DNA from: Cladosporium sp. IMV 00045
Taxonomy: Eukaryota; Ascomycota; Dothideomycetes; Cladosporiales; Cladosporiaceae
Assembly: GCA_001931905.2 (NCBI GenBank)
Contig: MSJI02000784.1
Location: 1 to 58,115 of the forward strand
Length of the DNA stretch: 58,115 bases
Direction of reading: 5' to 3'
Translations under genes and position numbers: made by a program
The notes under the pieces: model-generated
Databases searched by the model: none
The model's input: the letters and a program-made list of their open reading frames with translations, nothing else
What the model was told of the DNA's origin: nothing
In this document: positions 32,394 through 42,952 of the stretch, one piece after another
Layout of the letters: each line of letters starts with the position of its first letter
Numbering within the stretch: position 1 is the stretch's first letter

Positions 32394-33682
32394 TTAGTGC
32401 TTGTGGGCGCCGAAGTGGGCGTGCCTCCTGGCAAAGCGGTTCTTCTTCGCAGAGGCGATGACACCGTCGGTGCAGACGGTGCCAGCGGAGAAGGCGCGCG
32501 GAACAGCGCAGTTGTGGTCGCAGATACCGAAGGAATCGTCACCGATGCAGATCAGAGCACCGTCCTCGTCGCAAGGCTCGCAGTCACCGGAAGAGGTGGC
32601 GTTGCTCTCGGAGCTGGTGCTGGAAGAGTAGCCAGTCGGGGCCGGAGCGGCGTACGATGCAGGCGCAGATGCGGACGAGGCGGGAGCCTGGGAAGCCGAA
32701 GTAGCGAGGGTAGTAGCTGTCTGCCTACCCTTCTGCTGGGTGTAAGAGTGCTGGATCTGAGAAGAGGGCGCGGGAGCAGAGTATGCGGGGGCGCTGTTGG
32801 CGGGGGCTTTGTAGGCAGGCGCGGAAGTCGCAGAGGGGGCAGACTCAGAGGATCCAGAAGAGCCAGAGCCAGATGAGCAGAGGAGCCGTTGTCACCGTAG
32901 CTGCCAGTGGGCGCGGCGTTTGCAGAACCGCCCTTGCAGCCCTGGCCGGTGGGAGTAGACTTAGGCCAGTTTTTTCCAGCGGTGGCGCTCATAGTGGTGA
33001 CGTACTTGCCCGGAGCGGGGTACAGCACGTCTTCATAAGCGGTCGTCTCGCATTCGCCGCCATCGACGCCAGCCAAGTTGGCAACGAACATGGCTGGGAA
33101 CTCCTCGTCGCCGGAGCCGCCCTCAATGGTGACAGGAGCGCAGTTCATGTAGAATTCCCTGTTGCCGATGGTGTTCTGCCAAGTCCAAGCAAGGATAGCA
33201 TCGCCTGACTTGACGCCCTTGGGAACAGGAATCTGCCAGCTGTGGAGGCACTCAGCCTGGCCATCAGACTCACAGTATGAGTAGTCAGGCTTGAGGTTGC
33301 CCTCAGCGTTAGCAGGGCAACCGCCCTCGATGCTGTAGATGACCTGCCAGTTCTTAGGGTCCTTGGCCTTCTCAGCGTCGGTCTCGTAGGTGATAGAAAG
33401 TTGGCATGAGCCGCCGCCGTGGACGGCAGTGTTCTGACCGTTGCCGCTCTCAAGCTTGAAGTCAAATTTGCCACCAGCAGTCAGCTTCTGACCGCCAGAG
33501 GAATCGAGAGGAGCGCCCTGGCAGGGGAAGTTGCTGCCACTCGCGTCAAGCGGGTCCTTGGCGGCGTAGCCTTCGAAGGGCTTCGGCTCCTTCATGAACA
33601 TGTGGGCGTTGGCAATGCCAAGGAAAGAAGTGGCCATGACGGCCATGCGGCCGACGGAGGGCATAGTGCTGTAGTTGACCAT
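32394..33682 (-). CDS. AA11-type lytic polysaccharide monooxygenase, reading frame broken in the linker
   Basis: The catalytic domain is open from ATG 33682. The signal peptide ends FLGIANA, exposing His27 as the copper-brace N terminus (HMFMKEPKPF). The second histidine is in NTAVHGGGSCQLSITYE and the axial Tyr in GNREFYMNCAPVTIEGG; WQVIYSIEGGCPANAEG is another AA11 block. AA11 enzymes cleave chitin oxidatively. After GSYGDNGSS (about 32880) this frame turns Leu/Pro/Arg-rich. The expected Ser/Ala/Pro linker (GSGSSGSSESAPSATSAPAY) and a Cys-rich module (CEPCDEDGALICIGDDSFG, then HNCAVPRAFSAGTVCTDGV) ending at the TAA 32394-32396 lie in the -1 frame. Either one base is missing, or a poor 89-nt intron (32895-32807) is used. 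ATG at residue 7 is an alternative start. Confidence 0.85.
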
Positions 33683-35047
33683 CTTGTCGAAGTTCGTCGT
33701 AGTAAAGACTGGACGCGAGTTCTCGAGTGCGTGAAGAATGCTGGGAATAGCTAGGTCCGGCTAGCTAGGAGGCAACAATGGTTCGTCGTTGCGACCGTTT
33801 CCCAAGATTCAAGCTTGTAGCGAAAGAATGTGTGACCCGTGGTGACCTCGCGGAGATGACGGTAGAGAATGACTGGGCAATGCACCGGGCACGCAAATAG
33901 CAATAGACTCAGAGGACGACGGAAGACTTGCTTGGAGAAGAAGAGGAGAGAACAAAGGCGTGTTACTCCCTTCTTATGTCAAACAGACACGGGGGATCTG
34001 CGCATCGGCTAAGACATAGTTCCAAAGACTCCAGCGTTCAAGCTTTTGCAACATCTGCAAGGTGCATACGCAGCAACCTCTAGCATTCGAATCCGGGCCT
34101 ACGGTGAACGACCTACTTGGGGAAGCGTGGCCAACGGTGTTCACCAGTCGTGCCAGTCTCAAGCGGCTAGGAGATGCGGCATGTCCGCGTGCAAGGAAGA
34201 ATTATTGTTACATCAAGCCGGGGAGGTGCCATAGACCAATTGCAGACCGCCGACTGCGAGGACCACATGGCTGTGAGACAAGGATCTGGTCGTTCCAAGG
34301 CTTGCCATGGGGCATCCACGTAGAGCCTCCTGGACTGTGCGTTTGAGAAATATGAAGGCTAGGTGAGTAGTAGGCCTCTATGGATGCAACCAGAGCGTAG
34401 CAAAACAGCCGGTCCAGCGAGATGGGCCCGCGGGAAAAGGGCGCGCAAACCGGTACGAGCGCAGTACCCTATAGATGCCCCGTGAAAGGCCGGTGCTGAG
34501 ATCTAGTGTGAAGTCGCATGTAGCCAATCGAAAATCGCATCTCAGAATTTGAGAAGTGCACCGGCAGCACGGACAAAGCATGGTGCGACACGCCGCCCCT
34601 TAGTGTTTCGGATGCTTGGCCCCTGTGGACTTCGCCGCTTGGAAAGCGCGGACTTCACCCGTTGGGCCCGAAACAAATCCTTCTGGTCGCTTGTGACTCG
34701 TGACTGTCACTTCTTGTGTGGATGGAAGTACCATCAGAAAATTCCCAAAGTCGAATTGTAGCGAACTGGATCCTTGGTCATTTTCTCGTCGCGGCCTTGG
34801 TCCGGAGTCGCTGCGTTGTTCATGTACGGTACTGGTACCTTTCGTCAGTACAACCTTCCGCATGCCTTGCGTTATGCACGCTGGCGTGCTCCCGTACTCC
34901 TGCGTCCAGCCTTACGCGCTCAGCACTTGATTGGCTCCCATTCAATGCGATTAGCCGCGCCTCTCTCACTCTATGTCACTGTACTTCTGCTAATGACAGG
35001 ACCGGTCGCCAAGGCCCAGTCATGTCACTCTCTTTACGAAATCGCTG
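33683..35047. other. Intergenic: LPMO promoter and DUF3433 3' flank
   Basis: About 1.4 kb. Open frames of up to 94 codons at 34046-34346 and one running into the DUF3433 gene lack domain features and were not accepted. No tRNA was identified. Confidence 0.4.
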
Positions 35048-38000
35048 TCACACAGTTTTCACGAAGGGCGACCTCTCGATGCCAACGTGCGCCTTGCCAT
35101 CTGTTCCGACAAAGGGACCATACCCGAACCTGAACCTAGAATCATTGAAGCACCCATCGCTATCGGCTCCCGCCGAACGACCAATATCATCAACAGCCTT
35201 GCTTGCAGCAAATAGGGCTAGGTCTGAAGCGATTGTGGTTGGCATGCGTGGCAAAAACCTTGCTGGCTGTTGTGCATAGACAGCGATTGCAATCACGATG
35301 TAGAGCGCCAAAATCGTGATTGAGAGTACGACCATGCTCTCAGAAACAATAATCCGTGTTTCGTCCTGCACAATCGTGCTGACCACTGGCGTTTTATGCG
35401 CATCTGCTGGTGCCAAAAATGTTTCATGGTTCAAGCTGAGCCAGATGGCTGACACTTTTCGATAAGCCTTTGTGAACAGCGTGATCGATTTTTCAAGGTC
35501 TGGCAAAGGTAAGTTGGGATCCAATATCTCAGACTCAGGCTCCATATTGTTCATGACATAGGATGTCCAGTCGGAGGGATAGGTGTCGTTGTGCCATGTA
35601 CCACCATATGGCTGAGAGGTTACCATGCCATTCACTTCTTGGCCGAGCAGAGAGTGTGTCGAGTCCAGCACCACTTGTCTTGAGCCTTCCATTGCTTCCA
35701 GTAGGTCATGGCTGTCAGGACGCTCCACGCGACTCACCAGACCATCGCCTGTCAATGTGACATTGACGTTTCCACGGACGAGGCGTGGCTTGCAAACCAT
35801 GACAGCTGCATCATCCTCAGTGAGTGTGACAGCATTGTCCGTACACAGATAAGTTCCGGGTTTCCTAGCCCAAACGCCGACAACGAGCTGCTGGCATTCA
35901 TCGCGTTCCTCCACGTTGTCGTCGTGATATGCGTTCATTGACATGAACACCTCGAGAGCAAAGCGTTGCTCCGAGCATGATACTGGGTAGGGAGATGACC
36001 GAACTATGATGCGTCGGGATAGACATAGCAGCGGGCCCGACGTTCCTGGTACTGTAAGTGTCATGTTGGCGAGACTTTCACCACCGAATGTGTAATTCCA
36101 GGAATCCGTATGTGAACGACAGTCAGGATCAATTTCCAGAGACGCAGTCTCAACTCGAAGATGATCGGAGTTGTTCATATTGGTGGGAAGATCGACAGGT
36201 ACGTAGAACGCATCATCGTTTGCCCATGCAGGCATTGGCGTGGCAGAAGTAAAATTTGCCATAGCCGAATAGAAGGCATTCGGGCCTGAATCAGTCATGT
36301 TATCCAGCTCAGGTGGAAAGCGCGGATCGAATCTCGGAGTAGCATACGTTGGGCGACCGAGTGCGGCAGCCTCCTCACTGAACATACCACTGAAAGCAAT
36401 GGCCAATACATTTGCGAGCAGCGACAGTACGCATACCGCAGCTAGAACAAAATGCCGTGCCTTTATAGCCTTGATGATGACCAGCTGTGGCGGAAGTGAA
36501 GAGTAATTGAGGCCTATCGAGCGATGTGCGCGTGCTTTTTGGGAACGAAGGCCTTCGAATGGCTGCATGGTGCACACGATTCGGTTGAGAAGAATCCAGA
36601 CTGGCTCAATAATCGTGGCAATGATCGTGGGGACGTAGTTCTGTAACATTTGACGAACGAAGCGGTTTTGGGACGGCAACGGTAAGCCGTGGCTTCTGCT
36701 GGCGTGGTAGAGGTACGCAATGGTTGCTATGATTGAAGTCAAGGCAATCAAAAGACAAGCTCCAGCTTTCCGAGACAACTCTGCTGGATAGTCAGGCGGC
36801 GGTTTTTGAGTCTCGTCACCTGTATCATGTTGTTCAAGAGAGTCATTGGGGCTTGCCATGAGTCTGAGCGTACTTGCCCCACTGTCGACTGACGGCTCTA
36901 GAACATAGGTGCTTTTGCGAGACTCAATTTTGAGTAGTTGCGAGGTCGATTGGTCGTGCCGCGAGAACTGCTTCAAGATGGTATTCTGTCCGCTCACGAG
37001 CTTCATGAGTGCCGTAACAGAGTCCGGATCGTTCTGCAATATCAGCTGACTGTTCCAAGTCATTGCGAGCAGCACAGCCGCCAGAAGCGCTATCAATGCA
37101 AGCAGACCTTCTACAGCATACGCGAAACCTGGCACTGTACGAATTGTCTGGGTCTGATAGGTTCGTGTGCCATCTATCGTGTCGGCGCCATCAAAGTCAA
37201 CGGACAGGACGTCGGCCATCGCTCTTGCAAAAAGTAAACGATGATATTGTTGAAACAGTGTGGCAAAAACCTTAGGATCGAGATAATCCTCAAGCGGTCT
37301 TCTGTAAGCACCAATGGCCAGCCCGATGACTTTTAGCGATGTCACCTGGCTAGCAGTCAACGTGAGCGGCATTTCTGCTAGTTGGGCATCTTGGTTTGGC
37401 CATTCGGTCGACGGTATGTCACCTCTGACTGTGTTCTGCTGCGCTGCGCTGTTTATCTGCCATTCAAACAAGCTCGTGTTAAACAGCCCAGATCGAAGTG
37501 GTACCTTGGGACCAAGATCGATTGCATCCAAAACGCTTCCATTAGCCCTGCGGACTGTCGTTGTTGCAGCTTGCTCAAAGTAGCTGGTCTGACAAAAGAG
37601 CCTGTTTACGTGTCCGGGCGGCGAGGTGTCGGACGGACGGTTTCTCGCGAATGAAACCATGAAAACGTCTGTCACTTTTTTTGGACAATAAGGGCTGAGA
37701 TAGTAATCTGAAAGACCATCATGATTCTGATTCCCAGCGAAGAAAGCGGAGAATTCTTTGATCTCGTACATGCGGTCCGGATCACCAATCACATCAGTGC
37801 CATCCGGTCCAAACTCGAGCGGTACGCTGCATCCAAATGAGCTTCCCAGCGTGTTGTCTGTCTCGTTGAGGACGGGAGTCTCGCAATTCAAATCCACACT
37901 GAAGGACGTCGTTCTTGCAGTCCAAGTCTCCTCCATTTGTTGCGTTTCGCTACTGTCCAGTCTGAATGCTGAGAATGCAGCATCCCTTGTCATGAAAGCC

Positions 38001-38680
38001 GGTAAACGTTCGCCAATCCATACAATGTTGGATGCAGAATACGTATAATTGGCTGTAACCTCTGTCGTTTGATCCTCGATGCTCAAATAATGGTTGGATA
38101 GTTGCATTTGCTCTGTAGTTGACTTTGTAACGGTATCTGTTGCGAAGATTGCACCTTGGAGGGGCGTCACTCCCCAGGCAACCATTATCAGAGCGCATGA
38201 TGACATGAAGACAGGCCAGTGCTTCCTTTTGAAAGACGTGAAAGGCACAAAGCCAAGAAAATCGTAAGGATAATGAAGCAATAGCGAATTCTGACCACTC
38301 GCACCTCCAGGCTTCGAAAGCTGCCTGTAGGGCTCAATCCGCCGAACGTCCAAGTCAATCCAGCTCCAGAGAAGACCGAAAAGCACAGCAATAGTTGTCG
38401 GTAGGTACTGATGCAAGAAGGTATCGAAAGCTCCAAGTTCGCTGATCCTTGGTGCGAAAAGTAGTCCTTCATTTTGAACATCCTTGATGACCAATGCTTG
38501 AACCAAGGCAAGCAAGGCCAGTGTGATGCAGATGACCGCGAGAAGAAAAGGTCGTCGAAGTGTCGTAGGTTTCCATTGTCGCAGTTTGGTATCCGATTTC
38601 GCCTCTGGGATCACAGCAACCGTGACGCCGGGTTCTTTCTTGGTAGCATTGTCGCGAAAGAAGCTATTGATCCGGTCCAT
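35048..38680 (-). CDS. DUF3433-type large membrane protein
   Basis: Single exon, 1210 aa from ATG 38680 (MDRINSFFRDNATKKEPGV); the frame continues to a GTG 18 nt upstream. The architecture is two similar halves. Each has an N-terminal hydrophobic segment (RRPFLLAVICITLALLALVQ in half 1; KAGACLLIALTSIIATIAYL in half 2), then a YLPT/YVPTIIA motif with membrane segments (TTIAVLFGLLWSWIDLDVRRIEPY; TIIEPVWILLNRIVCTMQPF), then a large loop rich in Asn-X-Thr/Ser sequons. Single late membrane spans close the halves (AVEGLLALIALLAAVLLAMTW near the middle, IIVSESMVVLSITILALYIV near the end). The many sequons suggest that the loops face the ER lumen or outside. DUF3433 proteins are fungal-specific with no known function. 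Confidence 0.85.
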   Translation of the reverse strand: MDRINSFFRDNATKKEPGVTVAVIPEAKSDTKLRQWKPTTLRRPFLLAVICITLALLALVQALVIKDVQNEGLLFAPRISELGAFDTFLHQYLPTTIAVLFGLLWSWIDLDVRRIEPYRQLSKPGGASGQNSLLLHYPYDFLGFVPFTSFKRKHWPVFMSSCALIMVAWGVTPLQGAIFATDTVTKSTTEQMQLSNHYLSIEDQTTEVTANYTYSASNIVWIGERLPAFMTRDAAFSAFRLDSSETQQMEETWTARTTSFSVDLNCETPVLNETDNTLGSSFGCSVPLEFGPDGTDVIGDPDRMYEIKEFSAFFAGNQNHDGLSDYYLSPYCPKKVTDVFMVSFARNRPSDTSPPGHVNRLFCQTSYFEQAATTTVRRANGSVLDAIDLGPKVPLRSGLFNTSLFEWQINSAAQQNTVRGDIPSTEWPNQDAQLAEMPLTLTASQVTSLKVIGLAIGAYRRPLEDYLDPKVFATLFQQYHRLLFARAMADVLSVDFDGADTIDGTRTYQTQTIRTVPGFAYAVEGLLALIALLAAVLLAMTWNSQLILQNDPDSVTALMKLVSGQNTILKQFSRHDQSTSQLLKIESRKSTYVLEPSVDSGASTLRLMASPNDSLEQHDTGDETQKPPPDYPAELSRKAGACLLIALTSIIATIAYLYHASRSHGLPLPSQNRFVRQMLQNYVPTIIATIIEPVWILLNRIVCTMQPFEGLRSQKARAHRSIGLNYSSLPPQLVIIKAIKARHFVLAAVCVLSLLANVLAIAFSGMFSEEAAALGRPTYATPRFDPRFPPELDNMTDSGPNAFYSAMANFTSATPMPAWANDDAFYVPVDLPTNMNNSDHLRVETASLEIDPDCRSHTDSWNYTFGGESLANMTLTVPGTSGPLLCLSRRIIVRSSPYPVSCSEQRFALEVFMSMNAYHDDNVEERDECQQLVVGVWARKPGTYLCTDNAVTLTEDDAAVMVCKPRLVRGNVNVTLTGDGLVSRVERPDSHDLLEAMEGSRQVVLDSTHSLLGQEVNGMVTSQPYGGTWHNDTYPSDWTSYVMNNMEPESEILDPNLPLPDLEKSITLFTKAYRKVSAIWLSLNHETFLAPADAHKTPVVSTIVQDETRIIVSESMVVLSITILALYIVIAIAVYAQQPARFLPRMPTTIASDLALFAASKAVDDIGRSAGADSDGCFNDSRFRFGYGPFVGTDGKAHVGIERSPFVKTV

Positions 38681-39476
38681 GACTGGAACCAGCCTCACTG
38701 TTGATGGTCAGGCAGTTGACAGCAGTGGTTCAACAAGAGACGAAAACAAGTTTGAGTGTAGTCGGAGGATAGGAAAATTACACAGAGTAATTTCAAGGTA
38801 TACCCATGTTTTTCAATCCATTGACCTACATATAGAAACTGCAGAGTTTCTTGCAGAGCGATGTGGCGTTACGCGCCGACAGAGCGCCAAAGGGCATTGG
38901 CGTTTCGAAAGTACCGCTAGGGGCAGCTCGATACGCCGAAAGCCATACTGACTTACTATACATAGGATAGCTGTGCATCCTTCAGATGAATATTGGCAAT
39001 TTATGTCGGCAAAGCATAAGACCTGCGTGACTGGCTTGTCGCCATTTCGTTTGTAGGATCAAAGCATGTTCACGACGGCCGTGATGGCCTGAAGGTCAGG
39101 CCTAAGCGACTTGCCTATAAAATCGTCAGTTCTTGTGACTTTCATGAAGCCGAAGCTGATGCCGGGTTCTACGGAGCGGTTTGCTAGCATCAGTTGACCC
39201 ACGATTGGACATGCTATGCAGACCAACCCTGTTCTTGCGGGTCAATGCATCTTGAACGGCGAGATCTATCACATCCGGTCGATGAACAGGTCTCGAAGGC
39301 GTCTTTCGCGAAGCGCTTGCCAAGTCGAGGCGGCACGATCCGCTGCCGCGTGCACAGGCCTCACCCACATTCAGCAGCGGCGCAAAATGGCGAACGTCGA
39401 ACTTTCTGTAGCAGAGCGACGAAGTCGACGACCGCTGGCATTCGCACAGTACCTACTAACCACACAGCCTGACAAG
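38681..39476. promoter_or_regulatory. Divergent promoter region of DUF3433 and uL4
   Basis: About 800 bp between divergent start codons. Contains the inverted repeat at 39086-39102 and a TATAAAA at 39116-39122 oriented toward uL4. The uL4 transcript leader probably occupies the last few hundred bases. Confidence 0.45.
39086..39102. promoter_or_regulatory. Inverted repeat with 7-bp arms next to a TATA-like element
   Basis: GGCCTGA-AGG-TCAGGCC is a perfect 7-bp inverted repeat with a 3-bp spacer. It ends 13 bp before TATAAAA (39116-39122) and about 375 bp upstream of the uL4 ATG. The symmetry suggests a site for a dimeric regulator; no factor can be named. Confidence 0.3.
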
Positions 39477-40831
39477 ATGTCGCGTCCCACCGTCACGATC
39501 ATTGGCGCCGATGGTGCTGCCAGCCAGAACACCCACCCTCTGCCCAATGTCTTCAAGGCGCCCATCCGTGCCGACATTGTCCAGTACGATCTCTCCGACA
39601 CACCGACCTCGAGGTGGAAACGAAAAAATTCGAATAATGGCTAATATACGGACAGGTCTGTCCACACTGGCATGGCCAAGAACAAGCGTCAGCCGTACGC
39701 TGTGAGCGAGAAGGCTGGTCACCAGACCTCCGCTGAGTCCTGGGGTACCGGTACGTGAAGAGAAAACTGCGAAAAGAGATGGATGATGCTCGCGAGTGGC
39801 ATCGGGAGTGGCGATATCAGGAAGATGGAGAGAATGACAAGGACAAAGCTAACAGACCTCAGGTCGCGCTGTCGCCCGTATCCCCCGTGTCTCTGGTGGT
39901 GGTACTCACCGTGCCGGTCAGGCCGCCTTCGGTAACCAGTGCCGTTCTGGTCGCATGTTCGCTCCCACCAAGGTCTGGCGCAAGTGGCACCAGAAGATCA
40001 ACCTTGGCCAGAAGTACGATCATCCAAAAACCGCAGCAAGAAGGAATCACGAAAAACTAACATTGGGACAGGCGTTTCGCCACCGTTTCTGCCATCGCTG
40101 CTTCTTCCAGCGCTGCCCTTCTCCTCGCCCGTGGCCACCGCGTCGGTGCCATCCCTGAGGTTCCCCTCGTCGTCTCCAGCGCCGCCTTCGCCGACGGTGC
40201 CCTGAAGAAGACCTCCCAGGCCGTCAACCTCCTCAAGGCTGTCGGTGCCGCCGCCGATGTCGAGAAGGTCAAGGACTCCCGCAAGCTCCGCGCCGGCAAG
40301 GGTAAGCTGAGGAACCGCCGCAGCGTCCAGCGCCGTGGCCCCCTCGTCGTCCACGACCCCACCAAGGACGGCAAGGACCTCATCAAGGCGTTCCGCAACA
40401 TCCCCGGTGTCGAGACCTCTGACGTCTACGCCCTCAACCTCCTCCAGCTCGCCCCTGGTGGACACCTTGGCCGTTTCGTCATCTGGACCTCCAACGCCTT
40501 CGCCGCCCTCGACTCCATCTACGGCAGCACCACCGAGCCTTCTGAGCTCAAGCGCGACTTCCTCATCCCCCAGAACAGCGTTGCCCAGCCCGACCTCAAC
40601 AAGCTCATCAACAGCACCGAGGTCCAGAGCGTGCTCCGCCCCGTCCGCGGTGGTGCCATCACCAAGCGCTCCCACGTCCAGAAGAAGAACCCGCTCCACA
40701 ACAAGCAGGTCATGCTCCGCCTCAACCCGTACGCCGCCGCCTACGCCAAGCAGGGCCTTGGTCACCAGAAGGCCGACGAGAAGGCCCTCAACAAGGACAA
40801 GACCTTCGAGGCTACTCTCCACGAGAACTAG
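39477..40831 (+). CDS. rpl4: 60S ribosomal protein uL4 (L4)
   Basis: Four exons: 39477-39583, 39656-39750, 39863-40013 and 40072-40831. Introns of 72, 112 and 58 nt start GTACGA, GTACGT and GTACGA; 370 aa. Junctions restore conserved uL4 sequence: [40 protein letters not shown] and [17 protein letters not shown]. The long internal loop reaching the exit tunnel ([40 protein letters not shown]) and the C-terminal extension ([20 protein letters not shown]) are present. It is a structural component of the large ribosomal subunit at the peptide exit tunnel. Exons are strongly biased to C at the third position, as expected of a highly expressed gene. Length matches yeast (362 aa). Confidence 0.97.
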
Positions 40832-41954
40832 AGTATGGTCTTGTTTCTTTTTGGATGGTTTTACAGCGTAGCTCGACGGTAGTAGTTCTGGCAAGAACTG
40901 AGGAAATGCAAAAACTTCACACTACCACACATCGTTCCGTGCTACTTTCACAGCCTGCATTTGGAATTTTGAGTAATCATGACAGTACATTTATAATGCC
41001 CAGACGTTACGAAAGTTTCCATGATTTCATGACATCAGTAATCACTGTTCTAGTAGAAGACGACGGCACGTGTTATACATGCGTTCCTAGTTTGCAAGAC
41101 GATAACAATCCACTAATATTGGGACTAGTTCTCAGTAGTCCGAACGTTCGCTTGAGGCCGTAATCTGACTCGATTCTGTCTGATGACTTAAGCAGCAATT
41201 CAAGCTGTTCGATCGAAAGTCCTCATACATGTAATCAAAATCATGTGCTGAAGGCACTGTTCGCCTGATATACCAAACACTTGATGGATGTGCTCGAAGA
41301 TCACGATTAAAGCTCGTGGTTTCAAGAGGTCGGGTCGAAGGGCGCATAGACTTGAAGGATACATAGATTCGTAATCACATGCCAGGGGTGAACAATTCAT
41401 TACGAAAGAACCCCTGCTGGGTTCGAGGCCACCCTCGTAGTCAGTGCGATTGCCCGTTTGCTGCATTGTCAATGAAGACCTTGGCAGAAAAGGCAGTCGA
41501 TAGGACGTAGTGGATCTTGTGTTACACTGTCTAACATTCCTTGCGACTATCGTACATCTCTCTTCTGACCACCCCATTCGCGTGTATGGCTATGATCGTA
41601 GAGCCACACACCTGCTCACTTGCAGAATACGCTGGCGGCCCTTCTTCATATCTCCCATCTAGACCGAGTAGAGAGTTTTGTTGTACACGTAAGCCCGGTT
41701 TCCCCCTCATCTCTCTCATCCTGGTGGTTCCGTGCACTTGCGTGCCACGTGCTGTTATTACCAAGTTCAAGGCCGAACCTCACAACTCGCTTCTCCAAAG
41801 CCATGCGTCTTTCTTGCCGCTTTCGTCCAGTGCCTTTTCGAGGCATGTAGATTTCCAAAGATCCCGTTCAAGACTTCCACCACACCTCGGCTTCTGTGTC
41901 CATGCATACAAGTCCTCCCCAAGTCTCGTCATAGCATACATTGTCTAGCATCCA
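40832..41954. other. Convergent intergenic between uL4 and TIM22
   Basis: About 1.1 kb, AT-rich in the first part. Open frames of up to 135 codons (41541-41948 plus) have no protein-like composition or domain. No RNA gene was recognised. Confidence 0.45.
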
Positions 41955-42584
41955 TCAAACGATCGGATCGCTCGCAACATCGTCGCTAGGCATGCGCATG
42001 TACGCATCAATCGCGGCGGAAAACGCCGCGAAACCCGCACAACCCAGCGCAGCGGCCTGAGGACCACCACCTCTCGCCAGGAACCCTCCAGTCAAGCAAC
42101 CCGCCGCAACGCCGTTGCCCAGATCGTTCTTCGCGCGGTATCCCTCGATAGCGCACTCGGTTCCCGCGAAGAGCGCACCGATGTAGCCGAAGTTTTTCGC
42201 GGACGACCATGAAGCGCGACCCATTTCCTTGAAACCTTGGCGCAGCTGCTCTTTGACGGGGAGGGAGGAGACGGCGGTGCCGGCGGCGGTGGTTGCCATA
42301 GGGGTATCGTAGCGCATCGAGGACATGAAGAGGCCGAAGACGCCTCCGAGACCGAATCCCATCACTCCGGACATGGCGAGTTTGCCGGGGCAGGATTCCA
42401 TGGCGGCTTGCATCTAGAGAGGAGTATGTCAGTTTGAGGCGCTGATTTTGCTGGTGACCGTGGAAGAGTCGAGTCTTACGTATTTGATCGCTTGCTGCTC
42501 CTTCATGGCTTGGAGGTCTTGTGCGCCTGCACCGCCGATGCCGCCCATACCGGGCATTCCACCCATGCCGCCTGGAAATGCCAT
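41955..42584 (-). CDS. tim22: Mitochondrial import inner membrane translocase subunit Tim22
   Basis: Two exons, 42584-42480 and 42413-41955, with a 66-nt intron (GTAAGA...CTCTAG), phase 0; 187 aa. The first exon encodes a Gly/Met-rich head ([18 protein letters not shown]) and QAIKY; the second starts [20 protein letters not shown]. The Tim17/22/23 fold is visible as [55 protein letters not shown] and [16 protein letters not shown]. The Cys pair ([15 protein letters not shown]) matches the disulfide known in Tim22. It is the channel of the carrier translocase, which inserts metabolite carriers into the inner membrane. Length fits the family. Confidence 0.94.
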
Positions 42585-42952
42585 TGCGATCGGTTGTGGT
42601 GAAAGGTGTAGCGTTGTTTGGGGTGTCGTGTGAGTTTTGCAGAATCGCTCGGATCTCGTGTATACTTCCCAAACGTTGCCAACGAGGGTCAACTTTTGGG
42701 ACTCTGCGCTAGGACCAAACAGGCTGACTGCCGAAGGGCTCGGTCCCTTGCATTTGGCAGCGTGGGCAGTTAGCAATTAGGCGAGCTTCGTCACCAAAAC
42801 GGGGGTCTTGACATACAATCAAACTAAAACACCGACCCGTTGTCCTATTTCCTAGAAATCCATGCCCATCACGCTCATTGAAATGCTTCCTGTTTACACC
42901 TAGACGAGAGACTTGTCTCCTATACCAATTACATCTCCCATGCCCGGGCGCC
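42585..42952. other. Divergent promoter interval of TIM22 and the DUF4048 gene
   Basis: About 370 bp between divergent ATGs. No TATA box or repeat was recognised. Confidence 0.45.

Noticed and set aside
34716..35279. 187-codon plus-strand frame
   Set aside because: Overlaps the DUF3433 3' end on the other strand and has no recognisable features.
39751..39862. Possible snoRNA in the second uL4 intron (ATGATG near a C-box consensus)
   Set aside because: No D box or terminal stem was found.
39998..40894. 298-codon minus-strand frame
   Set aside because: Antisense to the last uL4 exon, whose strong C-ending codon bias removes stops on the other strand.
41405..41430. GGTTCGAGGCC resembling a tRNA B box
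   Set aside because: No matching T stem, A box or acceptor stem around it. A similar partial match near 34067-34082 fails for the same reason.
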